From positions 467,376 through 531,375 of the forward strand of contig NZ_KQ947475.1 of assembly GCF_001506075.1 (NCBI RefSeq): DNA of 64,000 nt, in the 5' to 3' direction. This DNA is from Vibrio sp. MEBiC08052. Its GTDB lineage: Bacteria; Pseudomonadota; Gammaproteobacteria; Enterobacterales; Vibrionaceae. Of this stretch, positions 1 through 10,596 are shown in pieces. Each line of letters starts with the position of its first letter. Position 1 is the stretch's first letter. The notes below the pieces were generated by a model that was given only the letters and a program-made list of their open reading frames with translations, ran no database searches and was not told the origin of the DNA. The translations under genes were made by a program, and so were the position numbers.

Positions 1-417
1 CGTCATCAGGTGTTGAGTCTTGTCCGAGATGAAATCGTCCTGAAACGAGAAGTGGTTGAGATGCGAGAGAAAATGCGTCAGCACCTCGCGGAGAAAAAAA
101 CAGGCCGTTTTATGATTAAACAAGATCGTGGCGGGATTACGGATGTTGAATTTCTGGCACAGTATCTGGTGCTTGCTTATAGCAGTCAGTACCCGGAACT
201 GACCCGATGGTCGGATAATGTCAGAATTTTCGAGTCGTTGATGGCGGTCGGTATGATGTCATCAGAACAGATGCAGGCACTCATTGAGGCCTATACCACG
301 ATGAGAGACCAAATTCATCACCGTAATTTGCTGAATCTGGATGCGGACGTGAGTCAGGATAAACTCATGACCGAACGTCAAGTGGTGACTCAGGCATGGC
401 AACAATGGCTGGGATAA
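1..417 (+). CDS. glnE: Glutamine synthetase adenylyltransferase/deadenylyltransferase, C-terminal end (partial)
   Basis: The frame is open from base 1, so only the last 138 residues of a protein of about 950 residues are present. GlnE adds AMP to, and removes it from, glutamine synthetase in response to nitrogen status. The visible part is the end of the C-terminal adenylylation half: the conserved stretch IKQDRGGITDVEFLAQYLVL lies near residues 37-56 of the fragment and is followed by the helical tail. It stands directly upstream of hldE, as in other gammaproteobacteria. The 5' end is cut only by the window edge. Confidence 0.93.
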   Translation, partial: RHQVLSLVRDEIVLKREVVEMREKMRQHLAEKKTGRFMIKQDRGGITDVEFLAQYLVLAYSSQYPELTRWSDNVRIFESLMAVGMMSSEQMQALIEAYTTMRDQIHHRNLLNLDADVSQDKLMTERQVVTQAWQQWLG

Positions 418-494
418 TATCTCGGAGAGTGGTTATTCAGCCTGTGATTCGGCTGTGATAAACTCTGAGCAAATCGAAAAACTGGAGATTTCTA

Positions 495-1925
495 ATGAAG
501 CCAATTCTACCTGACTATAATCAAGCAGGTGTTTTAATTGTTGGTGATGTCATGCTGGACCGTTACTGGTATGGTCCGACTGGGCGAATTTCACCGGAAG
601 CCCCGGTTCCTGTCGTGAAAGTCGAACATAATGAGGAACGTCCGGGCGGGGCAGCAAACGTTGCCATGAATATTGCATCGCTTGGCGGACAGGCACACCT
701 TGTCGGGTTAACCGGACAAGACGAGCCCGCCGCAGTTTTGGAAGAAAAGCTGACTTCATTAAATGTTCATTGTCATTTTGTGGCCTTGCCTTCTTATCCG
801 ACGATTACCAAGTTACGTGTCTTAAGTCGTGGACAACAGTTAATCCGCCTTGATTTTGAAGATAAATTCGAGAATACCGATCCCGAGCTGGTATTGTCCC
901 GCATGGAAAGTGCGCTCCCTCAGGTTCGCTCCGTCATTCTGTCTGATTATGCGAAAGGGGCACTCGAGCATGTACAGCAGTTTATTCAGAAAGCCAAACA
1001 GTTCGGTGTGCCGGTCTTCATTGATCCGAAAGGGGCTGATTTCGAACGCTATCGGGGCGCGACACTGCTCACCCCTAACATGGCTGAGTTTGAGATGGTG
1101 GTCGGCAAGGTTCATTCAGAAGATGAGCTGGTTGCCAAAGGGTTTGTATTGATTGACAAATTCGAACTCGATGCCTTGTTAGTGACGCGAAGTGAGCATG
1201 GGATGACCTTGTTACGTCGTGGTTATGAACCGTTTCATTTACCAACGCTGGCTAAAGAAGTTTATGACGTGACTGGTGCCGGTGATACGGTTATTTCCGT
1301 TCTGGCAGCTTCGGTTGCCGCAGGGAAACCATTGGATGAAGCTTGTGCGCTGGCTAATGCGGCAGCCGGGATTGTCGTTGGCAAAGTCGGAACATCAACG
1401 GTTTCAACGATTGAACTGGCGGAAGCGATTCATGGCAGTCAGGATACCGATTTCGGTGTTATCGGTGAGAAAGCACTGATTGAAGCTGTCAGAAAAGCGC
1501 AGGCTCACGGAGAGAAAGTCGTGATGACCAATGGCTGTTTCGATATTCTTCATGCCGGGCACGTCTCTTATCTCAATCATGCCGCTCAATTGGGCGATCG
1601 TCTGATTGTGGCTGTGAATACCGATGAGTCGGTGAAGCGGCTGAAAGGCCCGGGCCGTCCGGTCAATCCGACCGATCGTCGCATGGCGGTTCTGGCTGGG
1701 TTGGGTGCGGTCGATTGGGTTGTCCCGTTCAGCGAAGATACTCCGCAACGTCTGATTGCGACCGTATTACCGGATCTACTGGTCAAAGGCGGTGATTATC
1801 GTCCTGAAGAGATCGCGGGTGGTCAGGAAGTCATTGCCGCCGGCGGAGAAGTACGGGTGCTTAACTTTGAAGATGGTTGCTCAACTTCTGAAATCATTGA
1901 AGCGATCAAAGGTGGCCGTGGTTAA
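495..1925 (+). CDS. hldE: Bifunctional D-glycero-beta-D-manno-heptose-7-phosphate kinase / heptose-1-phosphate adenylyltransferase
   Basis: Makes ADP-heptose precursor for the LPS inner core in two steps: phosphorylation of heptose 7-phosphate and later adenylylation of heptose 1-phosphate. The 476 residues match the E. coli length (477). The N-terminal PfkB-type kinase domain (about 1-318) shows the GGAANVAMN start motif and [10 protein letters not shown] near residue 258. The C-terminal nucleotidyltransferase domain begins at about residue 343 with [15 protein letters not shown], carrying the HxGH signature. The start follows CTGGAG at good spacing. It lies 77 bp after glnE and ends at a bidirectional terminator shared with tolC. 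Confidence 0.97.
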   Translation: MKPILPDYNQAGVLIVGDVMLDRYWYGPTGRISPEAPVPVVKVEHNEERPGGAANVAMNIASLGGQAHLVGLTGQDEPAAVLEEKLTSLNVHCHFVALPSYPTITKLRVLSRGQQLIRLDFEDKFENTDPELVLSRMESALPQVRSVILSDYAKGALEHVQQFIQKAKQFGVPVFIDPKGADFERYRGATLLTPNMAEFEMVVGKVHSEDELVAKGFVLIDKFELDALLVTRSEHGMTLLRRGYEPFHLPTLAKEVYDVTGAGDTVISVLAASVAAGKPLDEACALANAAAGIVVGKVGTSTVSTIELAEAIHGSQDTDFGVIGEKALIEAVRKAQAHGEKVVMTNGCFDILHAGHVSYLNHAAQLGDRLIVAVNTDESVKRLKGPGRPVNPTDRRMAVLAGLGAVDWVVPFSEDTPQRLIATVLPDLLVKGGDYRPEEIAGGQEVIAAGGEVRVLNFEDGCSTSEIIEAIKGGRG

Positions 1926-1952
1926 ATGCTTTTATCAATTGTTGCTCAAATA

Positions 1953-1981
1953 AATAAAGCCAGCATTTTGCTGGCTTTATT
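1953..1981. terminator. Bidirectional hairpin terminator between hldE and tolC
   Basis: A perfect 13-bp inverted repeat (1953-1965 with 1969-1981, 3-nt spacer) has A-rich and T-rich ends (AATAAAGCC / GGCTTTATT). It lies between two convergent genes, so it probably ends both transcripts. Confidence 0.85.
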
Positions 1982-2014
1982 GTCAATGTAACTGGCATTC
2001 TGACGTGTAGGTGA

Positions 2015-3322
2015 CTATTTCAGGCCAGCGTTGATATCAAGAATATCTTGTTCGTTTAACGTGCCGACAGCCTGTTTTAATTGAAGTACATTCAGAATGT
2101 AGTCATAACGTGCATCTGAGAGATTTCTGTTTGCATCATAGAGGCGACGGGTGGAATCCAATACATCCACAATGGTGCGGGTTCCGACATCAAAACCGGC
2201 TTCAGTTGCTTGTAGTGCCGATTTTGCCGACACGACCGCTTGTTGGTAAGCCCGGATCGCTTCGATAGAAGCATTGATGTTGTTATTGTATGCGCGAACA
2301 TTTTTGACGACGCTACGGTAGCTTGCTTCAAGATCCTGACTGGCTTGTGTTAAACCATATTCGGCTCTTTTGGTCTCAGCGGTGATTTTACCACCGGTAT
2401 AAAGCGGCACCGAGAGGTTGACGCCGACACTGACATTATTAATTGGATCGAAGGCGTTATAGTTCGCATTTGACTGTTCATACTCATGTTTAGTGCTGTA
2501 ACCCGCATCCAGACTTAGATTGGGCAAATGTCCTGAACTGGCTAAAGCAATTTTTTCACGGGCGATATCTTGGGCGATTCTGGCCGTCAAAAGCGATAAA
2601 TTCTTCTTCTGGGCTTCATTTACCAGCTCAGTCATCGAGTTGTCCATTTTACTGGCCGAGAAACGATTGGTATCCAATGGACTGAGGTGAGCGTGTTCCT
2701 GACCGGTAATTTCACGAATGGCTTCGTAGCTGTTAGTCAGGCTATTTTCCGCTAAAACTTCATCAGCCAGAACACTATCATATTGTGCCTGAGCATCGTG
2801 GACATCAGTAATCGCAGATAAACCGACTTCAAATCGTTGTTTAGTCTGTTCCAGTTGACGCGCAACCGCATTCTTTTCAGCACGTACAAAAGCGAGGTTA
2901 TCTTTTGCTCTAAGCACTTCGAAGTAAGCTTGAGCAACACGCAAAATGAGATTCTGCTGCGTTTGTGCATATTGAGAATCAACTTGGCGTGCTGATTTTT
3001 CAGCGATGCCCAAGTTCAGCCAGCTGTTTCTGTCATAAAGCGTCTGAGATAAAGTCACACCCGCTGACCACTGCTTGCTATCTGCAATATCTTTATTACT
3101 GCTGATAACGTTGTAACCTGTTGACAGGTTAATCTGTGGTAATAGTTCTCCCCGAGTTGACTTTATTGCTTCATAGGCTGAGTCTCGTTGTGCTGCAGCG
3201 CTAAGCAACTGGGGGTCATTTTGTTTGGCTTGGTCATAGATTTCCGCAAGGGTATCTGCCCAAACGATTGGGGACAGACTTCCCAGAGTGATACTGACGC
3301 ATAGTGGGAGCAGTTTTTTCAT
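2015..3322 (-). CDS. tolC: TolC outer-membrane efflux channel
   Basis: Trimeric outer-membrane/periplasmic duct used by RND, MFS and ABC efflux pumps and by type I secretion. It is 435 residues long with a Sec signal peptide (MKKLLPLCVSITLGSLSPIVWA, cleavage before DTLAEIYDQ). Two OEP repeats follow, with the long Gln/Ala/Ser-rich coiled-coil helices typical of the tunnel. The length fits Vibrio TolC, which lacks most of the E. coli C-terminal tail. It is transcribed toward hldE and divergently from nudF, with a 233-bp shared upstream region; nudF follows tolC in the same divergent way in E. coli. Confidence 0.96.
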   Translation of the reverse strand: MKKLLPLCVSITLGSLSPIVWADTLAEIYDQAKQNDPQLLSAAAQRDSAYEAIKSTRGELLPQINLSTGYNVISSNKDIADSKQWSAGVTLSQTLYDRNSWLNLGIAEKSARQVDSQYAQTQQNLILRVAQAYFEVLRAKDNLAFVRAEKNAVARQLEQTKQRFEVGLSAITDVHDAQAQYDSVLADEVLAENSLTNSYEAIREITGQEHAHLSPLDTNRFSASKMDNSMTELVNEAQKKNLSLLTARIAQDIAREKIALASSGHLPNLSLDAGYSTKHEYEQSNANYNAFDPINNVSVGVNLSVPLYTGGKITAETKRAEYGLTQASQDLEASYRSVVKNVRAYNNNINASIEAIRAYQQAVVSAKSALQATEAGFDVGTRTIVDVLDSTRRLYDANRNLSDARYDYILNVLQLKQAVGTLNEQDILDINAGLK

Positions 3323-3555
3323 TCTTCCTATTCCTGCAATATTGTCATGAGAGATTGCGCTCGCTAGTTTAACTTAAATTTCCTAAGAAGTGCTCAGGCA
3401 GTTTGTCATTTTTCTGGTTAATTATCCATCTGTATAGTAAACAAATTACTTAATTTAACTATTTTAGTAATTTTTATATAAAAAATTGAGCTGCATCCTT
3501 GGTACGTAAACTCTTACATGGTTAAATTTAAAGATTCAAATGGAGAATAGAAAGA

Positions 3556-4185
3556 ATGCGATCATCACAAAAAGAGCCGACACAGTTTTCTGCTCAAGAT
3601 TTGCAGGTTGTCAAAAAAGAGACACTTTTTAACGGCTTCTTCAAAATGGTAAAGTATTATTTCAAATATAGGCAGTTTGAAGGTGGCTGGAGTCGGGTTG
3701 TTGAACGGGAGATGTTTGTGCGCGGGCGTGCTGCTGCGGTGCTTCCTTACGATCCAGTGCTTGATCAGGTGGTCTTAATTGAACAAATCCGTGTTGGCGC
3801 GCTTGAACATCGGCATCCATGGCAGTTTGAAGTCGTTGCCGGGATTGTCGAAGAAGGGGAATCTTCGGAAGACGTGGTTCGTCGCGAAGCGGTCGAAGAA
3901 GCGGGACTCGATGTCGAACGGATTGTTCCGGTGACGTCATACTATCCTTCATCTGGCGGATGCAATGAAATGATTGACGTCTATGTCGGTGAAGTCGATG
4001 CCTCTATAGCGCATGGTGTTCATGGGTTGGATGGGGAAGATGAGGATATTCGTGTCCATGTGCTAAGTCGGGAAACGGCTTACGACTGGGTGAAGACGGG
4101 TAAGATTGAAAATGGTGCCTCCATTATCGCGCTACAGTGGTTGGCGTTAAACTGGGAAGAACTGAAGATACAATGGCAGAAGTAG
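3556..4185 (+). CDS. nudF: ADP-ribose pyrophosphatase (Nudix)
   Basis: Hydrolyses ADP-ribose to AMP and ribose 5-phosphate. Its 209 residues equal the E. coli length. The Nudix box (G-x5-E-x7-R-E-U-x-E-E-x-G-U) spans residues 96-118, with REAVEEAGL providing the metal-binding glutamates. The start follows GGAGAATAGAAAGA. First gene of a rightward run with yqiB, cpdA and yqiA. Its 3' end overlaps the DUF1249 gene by 13 bp, suggesting translational coupling. Confidence 0.95.
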   Translation: MRSSQKEPTQFSAQDLQVVKKETLFNGFFKMVKYYFKYRQFEGGWSRVVEREMFVRGRAAAVLPYDPVLDQVVLIEQIRVGALEHRHPWQFEVVAGIVEEGESSEDVVRREAVEEAGLDVERIVPVTSYYPSSGGCNEMIDVYVGEVDASIAHGVHGLDGEDEDIRVHVLSRETAYDWVKTGKIENGASIIALQWLALNWEELKIQWQK

Positions 4186-4631
4186 CAATGAAAAAACCGT
4201 ATCATGTTGATTTACCGGAACTGATGCGGGTCTATGAAACAAACTATGCAAAACTAAATGCGTTGTTGCCAGCGATGCACAGTGCTGAGGATGTGCGTTG
4301 TTACCAAGCCTTGCGTATGAATTATCAACTCGAAGTCATGGAAGTAACCAAATATACGACTTTGGTTAAAATATGTCAGAGTGATGATGTGGCTGTATTT
4401 CCGCTACCGACCATGTCTGTCAGGTTATATCATGATGCACGTGTTGCTGAGGTGTGCAGCGCTGAGCAGATACACCGATTAAAGCCTCGTTACGACTACC
4501 CGAACGATAGCATGGTACAAAAAGATGAAAAGGCGCAGACCAACCGTTTTTTGGGGGATTGGCTGACCTTTTGTTTAAAGCATGGTATTACTCGCGCACC
4601 GATTAATATCCGAGATCGATCATCTTCATAA
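4173..4631 (+). CDS. yqiB: DUF1249 family protein (YqiB)
   Basis: Member of the DUF1249/YqiB family, of unknown biochemical role, kept next to nudF and cpdA across gammaproteobacteria. Conserved segments are VRLYHDARVAEVCSAEQI and the C-terminal YDYPN...DEKAQTNRFLGDWL block. The start is ambiguous: ATG 4173 (inside the nudF end) or ATG 4188 (two bases past the nudF stop). The latter aligns with the E. coli N-terminus (MKRYTPD). A longer GTG start at 4137 runs deep into nudF and is unlikely. No catalytic motif is visible. Confidence 0.88.
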   Translation: MAEVAMKKPYHVDLPELMRVYETNYAKLNALLPAMHSAEDVRCYQALRMNYQLEVMEVTKYTTLVKICQSDDVAVFPLPTMSVRLYHDARVAEVCSAEQIHRLKPRYDYPNDSMVQKDEKAQTNRFLGDWLTFCLKHGITRAPINIRDRSSS

Positions 4632-4643
4632 GGTTAAGTAGAT

Positions 4644-5465
4644 TTGGACGTATCGTTTCACACCGAACATCTTGATAGTATAAAACTGCTTCAGATGACC
4701 GATACTCATTTGTTTGCTTCTGATGAGGGCAGCTTGCTCAGCGTCAATACGGCAAATAGTTTTAAAGCGGTCGTGCAAGAAGTCATCGCGAGGGATGTTG
4801 ATTATCAGCTCATTCTGGCGACCGGAGATATCTCTCAGGATCATTCCGAAGCGTCTTACCAGTTGTTTGTAGACGGCATTGCTCCTTTGCAGAAGCCTTG
4901 TTTGTGCCTGCCGGGAAATCATGATGAGCAGATCGCGATGAAAAACATTCTGGCGAACTCTCAAATCGTCCAACCGAGACATGTGACAGTGGGAGCCCAC
5001 TGGCAGATGATTTTGCTCGATTCACAGGTCTCCGGTGTTCCCTATGGTTATATCAGCCCGGAGCAGCTGCAACTGATGGACGACATTTTACGTGAGACTC
5101 AGGCAAGACATACGCTTATCTTGCTCCATCATCACCCTCTGTTAGTCGGCAGTCGTTGGTTGGATCAGCATACGTTGAAAAATAGCGATTCGTTTTGGGA
5201 TATTCTGTTGCAATACCCTCACGTCAAAGGCGTGATATGTGGTCATGTCCATCAGGTGATGGAACGTGATTATCATGGGATTCAGGTGATGTCTACACCC
5301 TCGACTTGTGTCCAGTTTAAACCGCACTCCGATGAATTTGCACTGGATTTGGTCTCTCCCGGCTGGCGTGAGCTTGAACTTCATCCTGACGGACAACTGA
5401 CGACACAAGTTGGTCGTTTGAAGCAAGGTCTTTTCTTACCCGATTTCTCAGCAAACGGATACTGA
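4644..5465 (+). CDS. cpdA: 3',5'-cyclic-AMP phosphodiesterase
   Basis: Calcineurin-type metallophosphoesterase that degrades cAMP and so tunes CRP-dependent regulation. All metal-binding blocks are present: MTDTHLFA, GDISQDHS, GNHDEQ, LLHHHPL and GHVHQ. It is 273 residues long, against 275 in E. coli. The best start is TTG 4644 after AAGGTTAAG; the next in-frame ATG would remove the first beta strand. It follows yqiB by 12 bp and precedes yqiA, the conserved nudF-cpdA-yqiA-parE order. Confidence 0.94.
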   Translation: MDVSFHTEHLDSIKLLQMTDTHLFASDEGSLLSVNTANSFKAVVQEVIARDVDYQLILATGDISQDHSEASYQLFVDGIAPLQKPCLCLPGNHDEQIAMKNILANSQIVQPRHVTVGAHWQMILLDSQVSGVPYGYISPEQLQLMDDILRETQARHTLILLHHHPLLVGSRWLDQHTLKNSDSFWDILLQYPHVKGVICGHVHQVMERDYHGIQVMSTPSTCVQFKPHSDEFALDLVSPGWRELELHPDGQLTTQVGRLKQGLFLPDFSANGY

Positions 5466-5506
5466 TAACAGATAATCACCCGCGTAGACAGAAGATGAGG
5501 CAATCA

Positions 5507-6091
5507 ATGCGTAAACCTTCTTTATTGATCTATATTCACGGTTTTAACAGTTCCCCTTTATCCCATAAAGCGATGATCATGCAGCAATACTGCCGTGATT
5601 ATCGTCCTGACATGCGGGTGATTGTGCCACAGCTTCCCTGCTTCCCTGAGGCTGCTGCCCGGATGCTTTGTGAGTTGATTCGAGATAAACAGCAAGAATA
5701 TCGTATTGGTCTGGTGGGTAGCTCGCTCGGTGGCTATCTGTCTATCTGGCTGAACTCACAGTTTCATCTCAGAGCGGTGGTCGTCAATCCAGCGGTTCGC
5801 CCTTACGAATTGTTACAAGACTATCTTGGCGAACAAGTGAATCCATACACCGACGAAAAATATACTCTGGCGGCTTGTCATATCGAGGAGCTTAAAGCGC
5901 TGGATATTGAGGTGCTGCCTGACCCGGCCCAGTTTTGGCTGTTACAACAAATGGGCGATGAAGTGCTGGATTATCGTCAGGCTGTTGACAAATTTCGCAA
6001 TTCTCGACAAACCGTAGAACAGGGGGGCGATCATAGTTTTGTTGGCTTTGAACGCTACGCTGCTGCTATTCTTGAGTTTCTGGAACTTTGA
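5507..6091 (+). CDS. yqiA: YqiA esterase (alpha/beta hydrolase)
   Basis: Small esterase of the YqiA/UPF0227 family; the E. coli protein hydrolyses short acyl esters. IHGFNSSP supplies the oxyanion loop, GLVGSSLGGYLSIWL carries the nucleophile serine in G-S-S-L-G, and the C-terminal GGDHSFVGFERY gives the histidine. The start was set at ATG 5507 because GAGG lies 6 bp upstream and the result (194 residues) matches E. coli (193). ATG 5495 is the alternative. It lies between cpdA and parE as in relatives. Confidence 0.92.
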   Translation: MRKPSLLIYIHGFNSSPLSHKAMIMQQYCRDYRPDMRVIVPQLPCFPEAAARMLCELIRDKQQEYRIGLVGSSLGGYLSIWLNSQFHLRAVVVNPAVRPYELLQDYLGEQVNPYTDEKYTLAACHIEELKALDIEVLPDPAQFWLLQQMGDEVLDYRQAVDKFRNSRQTVEQGGDHSFVGFERYAAAILEFLEL

Positions 6092-6337
6092 CATGCATTG
6101 AGAAAAGTGTCAGAAACTAAGGCCGAAGCCTGACAGAAGCTTGACAGGAAGTCTTCTCTTCCTGACTATACCTCAAACATCGACGGGAAAGGGGGAGGAT
6201 TGAAGTCTCTATCGCTTCCCACGTATGATGTGTGCCATACAAATAAACTTTTTTCAGTGACAACTGTAAATAGTCTCGAAATGTTTACAGATTGAGCGCA
6301 GAGTTAGAATCATTGATTGATATAAGCATCCCGAAAT

Positions 6338-8218
6338 ATGACTGAACAATATAATGCTGGTGCCATTGAAGTATTGAATGGCTTAGAACCAGTACGTCGC
6401 AGACCTGGGATGTATACCGATACCGCACGTCCGAACCATTTAGGTCAGGAGGTCATTGATAATAGTGTTGATGAAGCGTTAGCCGGGTATGCATCGAAGG
6501 TCCAAGTTATTCTTCATTCTGACCAATCTCTGGAAGTGATCGACAACGGGCGAGGCATGCCTGTTGATATTCATCCGGAAGAGAAAGTCTCAGGCGTTGA
6601 GCTGATCATGTGTAAGCTTCATGCCGGAGGAAAATTTTCCAATAAAAATTATCAGTTCTCCGGTGGTTTGCACGGGGTGGGTATTTCGGTCGTCAATGCC
6701 TTGTCCAAACGTGTCGAAGTTACTGTTCGGCGTGATGGACAGGTCTATGAGATTGCATTTGAGCATGGCGATAAAGTCTCTGATCTGACAGTGACCGGCA
6801 CCTGTGGTCGTAGAAATACAGGTACCAGTGTTCACTTCTGGCCGGATAGCAGCTACTTTGATTCAGGTAATTTTTCGGTTTCCCGACTGATCAATAACCT
6901 GCGTGCCAAAGCGGTGTTATGTCCCGGTCTCGAAATCACTTTCGAAGATAAAGTCAATGGTAATGATTACCGTTGGTTCTACGAAGACGGTTTGAAAGAT
7001 TATCTGGCAGAAGGTGTGAAAGGGTATACGCTTTTGCCCGAGGAACCTTTTACCGGTGAGTTTAAAGCTGAAATTGAAGCTGCGACCTGGGCTGTTATTT
7101 GGCAACCCGAAGGTGGTGATATGATCACCGAAAGCTACGTCAACTTGATTCCGACCCCATTAGGCGGGACGCATGTCAACGGATTGCGTCAGGGGTTACT
7201 CGATGCCATGCGTGAGTTTTGTGAGTTCCGCAACTTGTTGCCGCGAGGCGTCAAGCTCACGGGTGAAGACGTTTTTGATCGTTGTTCCTATGTGCTGTCT
7301 GTCAAAATGCAAGATCCGCAGTTTGCCGGTCAAACTAAGGAGCGCCTGTCATCGCGTCAAACCGCAGCATTTGTTTCCGGCGTCGTCAAAGACGCATTCA
7401 GTCTATGGCTGAACGAAAAACCACAACTGGCGGAGCTATTGGCGGAAGTCTGTATTGCGAATGCCCATCGTCGGATGCGAGCCAGCAAAAAAGTCGTCCG
7501 CAAAAAAATTGCTTCAGGGCCAGCGCTGCCGGGGAAACTGACAGACTGTACCGTTCAAGATCTGAGCCGCACCGAATTGTTTTTGGTGGAAGGGGATTCC
7601 GCCGGAGGGAGCGCCAAGCAGGCCAGAGATCGTGAGTTTCAGGCCGTTATGCCACTGCGGGGGAAAATTCTGAACACATGGGAAGTGTCAGCCGATCAGG
7701 TGCTGGCTTCACAGGAAGTTCATGATATTTCGGTGGCTTTGGGGATCGACCCTGACAACGATGATCTGGATAATCTGCGTTACGGTAAAGTTTGTATTCT
7801 CGCGGATGCGGATTCGGATGGTCTGCATATCGCAACCCTATTATGTGCGCTATTTACGCGCCACTTTCCTGCATTGGTGCGCGCCGGACATGTCTATGTT
7901 GCGATGCCTCCTCTTTACCGAATCGATTGTGGTAAGGAGGTTTATTATGCATTGGATGATCAGGAAAAAGATGGTGTGCTAGAACGCCTGAGTCAGAAAA
8001 AAGCCAAAATCAACGTGCAGCGTTTTAAAGGACTGGGGGAGATGAATCCACTTCAGTTACGTGAAACAACTATGGATCCGAATACACGCCGTCTTGTTCA
8101 ACTCACGATCGACGATATTGAAGCGACTGATGAGATGATGGATATGCTCCTCGGGAAGAAAAGAGCGGACGACAGAAGATCTTGGTTGCAACACAACGGT
8201 GATTTGGCAGAGGTATAA
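6338..8218 (+). CDS. parE: DNA topoisomerase IV subunit B
   Basis: ATPase subunit of topoisomerase IV, which unlinks daughter chromosomes. It is 626 residues long (E. coli 630). The GHKL ATPase motifs [20 protein letters not shown] and [14 protein letters not shown] lie in the first 130 residues. A transducer domain follows, then the TOPRIM domain with [12 protein letters not shown] and DADSDGLHI. The first ATG fits the family N-terminus ([13 protein letters not shown]). parC follows after 2 bp, so the subunits are co-translated. A 246-bp spacer separates it from yqiA and holds a small 7-bp hairpin (6145-6164). Confidence 0.98.
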   Translation: MTEQYNAGAIEVLNGLEPVRRRPGMYTDTARPNHLGQEVIDNSVDEALAGYASKVQVILHSDQSLEVIDNGRGMPVDIHPEEKVSGVELIMCKLHAGGKFSNKNYQFSGGLHGVGISVVNALSKRVEVTVRRDGQVYEIAFEHGDKVSDLTVTGTCGRRNTGTSVHFWPDSSYFDSGNFSVSRLINNLRAKAVLCPGLEITFEDKVNGNDYRWFYEDGLKDYLAEGVKGYTLLPEEPFTGEFKAEIEAATWAVIWQPEGGDMITESYVNLIPTPLGGTHVNGLRQGLLDAMREFCEFRNLLPRGVKLTGEDVFDRCSYVLSVKMQDPQFAGQTKERLSSRQTAAFVSGVVKDAFSLWLNEKPQLAELLAEVCIANAHRRMRASKKVVRKKIASGPALPGKLTDCTVQDLSRTELFLVEGDSAGGSAKQARDREFQAVMPLRGKILNTWEVSADQVLASQEVHDISVALGIDPDNDDLDNLRYGKVCILADADSDGLHIATLLCALFTRHFPALVRAGHVYVAMPPLYRIDCGKEVYYALDDQEKDGVLERLSQKKAKINVQRFKGLGEMNPLQLRETTMDPNTRRLVQLTIDDIEATDEMMDMLLGKKRADDRRSWLQHNGDLAEV

Positions 8219-8220
8219 AG

Positions 8221-10515
8221 ATGGCAACAGAAATCAGTTTTGACGGAGTAGAACAGCTGCCGTTACGTAAATTTACGGAAGACGCATACCTGAACTACTC
8301 GATGTACGTCATTATGGACCGTGCACTGCCTTACATCGGTGACGGTCTGAAACCGGTTCAGCGCCGTATTATTTATGCGATGTCGGAGCTTGGGCTATCT
8401 GCTTCGGCCAAATATAAAAAATCGGCACGGACCGTCGGGGATGTGCTGGGTAAATATCATCCCCATGGTGACTCAGCCTGTTATGAAGCAATGGTTCTGA
8501 TGGCACAACCTTTCTCTTACCGTCATCCGCTGGTGGATGGTCAAGGGAACTGGGGGGCGCCGGATGATCCGAAATCTTTTGCAGCGATGCGTTATACCGA
8601 AGCCAAACTGTCTCGTTTTGCGGAAGTTCTATTGGGTGAACTCGGACAAGGGACGGTTGAATGGCAGCCGAACTTTGATGGCACCATGAATGAGCCACAA
8701 ATGCTGCCGGCTCGTTTACCGCATATCCTGCTCAATGGTGTGACGGGGATTGCTGTCGGGATGGCGACCGACATTCCACCGCATAATGTCCGGGAAATCA
8801 CGGATGCTACCATTCATCTCATCGATAAACCTCAGGCCGGTTTAGAGGAGATCATGGGGTATGTTCAGGGACCGGATTATCCGACGGAAGCGGAAATCGT
8901 CTCTGCGCGTACCGATATTGAAAAAATATATCGGACCGGTCGTGGCAGTATCAAAATGCGTGCGGTTTGGCATAAAGAAGGTGGTGATATTGTTATCACC
9001 GCGCTGCCTCATCAGGTTTCCGGTGCCAAACTGTTAGAGCAGATCGCCAGCCAGATGCGAGCGAAGAAACTGCCGATGGTCGAAGATCTGCGCGATGAGT
9101 CAGACCATGAGAATCCGACGCGGATTATCATTGTGCCGAGTAAGAAAAAAGTCGATTGTGACGTTCTGATGAATCATCTGTTTGTTTCGACTGATTTAGA
9201 AAAAAGCTTCCGCGTGAACCTGAATATGATTGGTCTGGATAATCGTCCTCAGGTGAAAGGATTAGTGGAAATTTTGTCCGAATGGCTTGAATTCCGCCGC
9301 AATACGGTGAAGCGTCGCTTGCAGCACCGACTGGATAAAGTTCTGGCAAGATTACACATTCTTGAAGGCTTGCTGATTGCCTACCTGAATATCGATGAAG
9401 TCATCGAGATTATCCGCAACGAAGATGAGCCGAAAGAAGTTCTCATGGCTCGTTTTGGAATTTCTGAAATTCAAGCAAATGCGGTTTTGGATACGCGCTT
9501 ACGTCATTTAGCGAAACTGGAAGAATTTAAAATCCGTGCTGAGCAAGAAGAGCTGGAAAAAGAACGGGATAAATTAGAGCAACTGCTTGGCTCGGAGCGT
9601 CGTTTGAATACGCTGCTGAAAAAAGAGCTGAAAGCCGATGCCGAGAAATATGGTGATGATCGTCGTTCTCCGTTGGTTGAAAGAGCTGAAGCGAAAGCAT
9701 TGACGGAAAGAGAACTGGTGCCGAGTGAGCCGATTACGGTAATCTTGTCGGATAAAGGCTGGATTCGCCATGCCAAAGGTCATGATATTGACTGTCAGGG
9801 ACTGAATTATAAATCGGGTGACCAATATCTGGCTCATGCTTGTGGGAAAAGTAATCAGCAGGCGGTTTTCTTTGGTAGTGATGGCCGCAGTTATTCACTC
9901 GAAGCGCATACCTTTCCTTCGGCCCGTTCTCAGGGAGAGCCGATTACCGGGCGTCTGAATGTTGCGGAAGGTACACAAATCCGTCAGGTGGTGATGGGCG
10001 ATGAAGATCAACTGTGGCTGGTGGGCTCGGATGCCGGATATGGATTTGTCTGTAAGGGGAGTGATTTTCTCTCCAAGAACCGCAGTGGTAAGGCGTTGGT
10101 AAATTTACCGAATAACGCGCTGATCATGACGCCGCAACCGCTGAACAGTTTAGAATCCGATGAAATTATGGCGATCACCAATCAGGGCCGCATGTTGCTA
10201 TTCCCGATTAAAGATCTGCCTCAACTGGGTAAAGGCAAAGGCAACAAGATCATTAATATTCCTTCGGCGAAGGCCAAAGAAAGAGAAGAGTTTGTTTCTC
10301 ACCTGATGGTGCTGCCGCAAGGCGCTGCGATTACGATCTATGCAGGTAAACGTAAGCTCGGACTGAAGCCGGATGATCTGGAAAACTTCCGGGGCGAACG
10401 AGGCCGGAGAGGTGCATTATTGCCGCGTGGTCTGCAACGGGTGACCCGGATTGATATCGAAGATTTGGCTGCTGAGGAAGGTGCGCAACATCAAACTGGC
10501 AGTGATGATGCTTGA
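8221..10515 (+). CDS. parC: DNA topoisomerase IV subunit A
   Basis: DNA breakage-reunion subunit of topoisomerase IV, 764 residues. The catalytic tyrosine lies in [11 protein letters not shown]. The quinolone-resistance region [15 protein letters not shown] has serine at residue 85 and glutamate at 89, equivalent to E. coli S80 and E84, so the usual ParC resistance substitutions are absent. A coiled-coil and the C-terminal beta-pinwheel domain (from about residue 500) follow. It ends at a strong terminator and is the last gene before the minus-strand bufferin-type operon. Confidence 0.98.
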   Translation: MATEISFDGVEQLPLRKFTEDAYLNYSMYVIMDRALPYIGDGLKPVQRRIIYAMSELGLSASAKYKKSARTVGDVLGKYHPHGDSACYEAMVLMAQPFSYRHPLVDGQGNWGAPDDPKSFAAMRYTEAKLSRFAEVLLGELGQGTVEWQPNFDGTMNEPQMLPARLPHILLNGVTGIAVGMATDIPPHNVREITDATIHLIDKPQAGLEEIMGYVQGPDYPTEAEIVSARTDIEKIYRTGRGSIKMRAVWHKEGGDIVITALPHQVSGAKLLEQIASQMRAKKLPMVEDLRDESDHENPTRIIIVPSKKKVDCDVLMNHLFVSTDLEKSFRVNLNMIGLDNRPQVKGLVEILSEWLEFRRNTVKRRLQHRLDKVLARLHILEGLLIAYLNIDEVIEIIRNEDEPKEVLMARFGISEIQANAVLDTRLRHLAKLEEFKIRAEQEELEKERDKLEQLLGSERRLNTLLKKELKADAEKYGDDRRSPLVERAEAKALTERELVPSEPITVILSDKGWIRHAKGHDIDCQGLNYKSGDQYLAHACGKSNQQAVFFGSDGRSYSLEAHTFPSARSQGEPITGRLNVAEGTQIRQVVMGDEDQLWLVGSDAGYGFVCKGSDFLSKNRSGKALVNLPNNALIMTPQPLNSLESDEIMAITNQGRMLLFPIKDLPQLGKGKGNKIINIPSAKAKEREEFVSHLMVLPQGAAITIYAGKRKLGLKPDDLENFRGERGRRGALLPRGLQRVTRIDIEDLAAEEGAQHQTGSDDA

Positions 10516-10550
10516 CTGAACTGACATGCTTTACTGAAATGAAACAGACT

Positions 10551-10581
10551 AACTGGGCGATGAAGATCGCCCAGTTTTTTT
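10551..10581 (+). terminator. Rho-independent terminator of parC
   Basis: AACTGGGCGAT and GATCGCCCAGTT pair around a short loop and are followed by seven T residues. It also stands at the end of the convergent DoxX gene. Confidence 0.9.
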
Positions 10582-10596
10582 ATGTATCGATATTGA

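Noticed and set aside
8221..8490. Quinolone-resistance change in parC
   Set aside because: Residues equivalent to E. coli S80 and E84 are the wild-type Ser and Glu.
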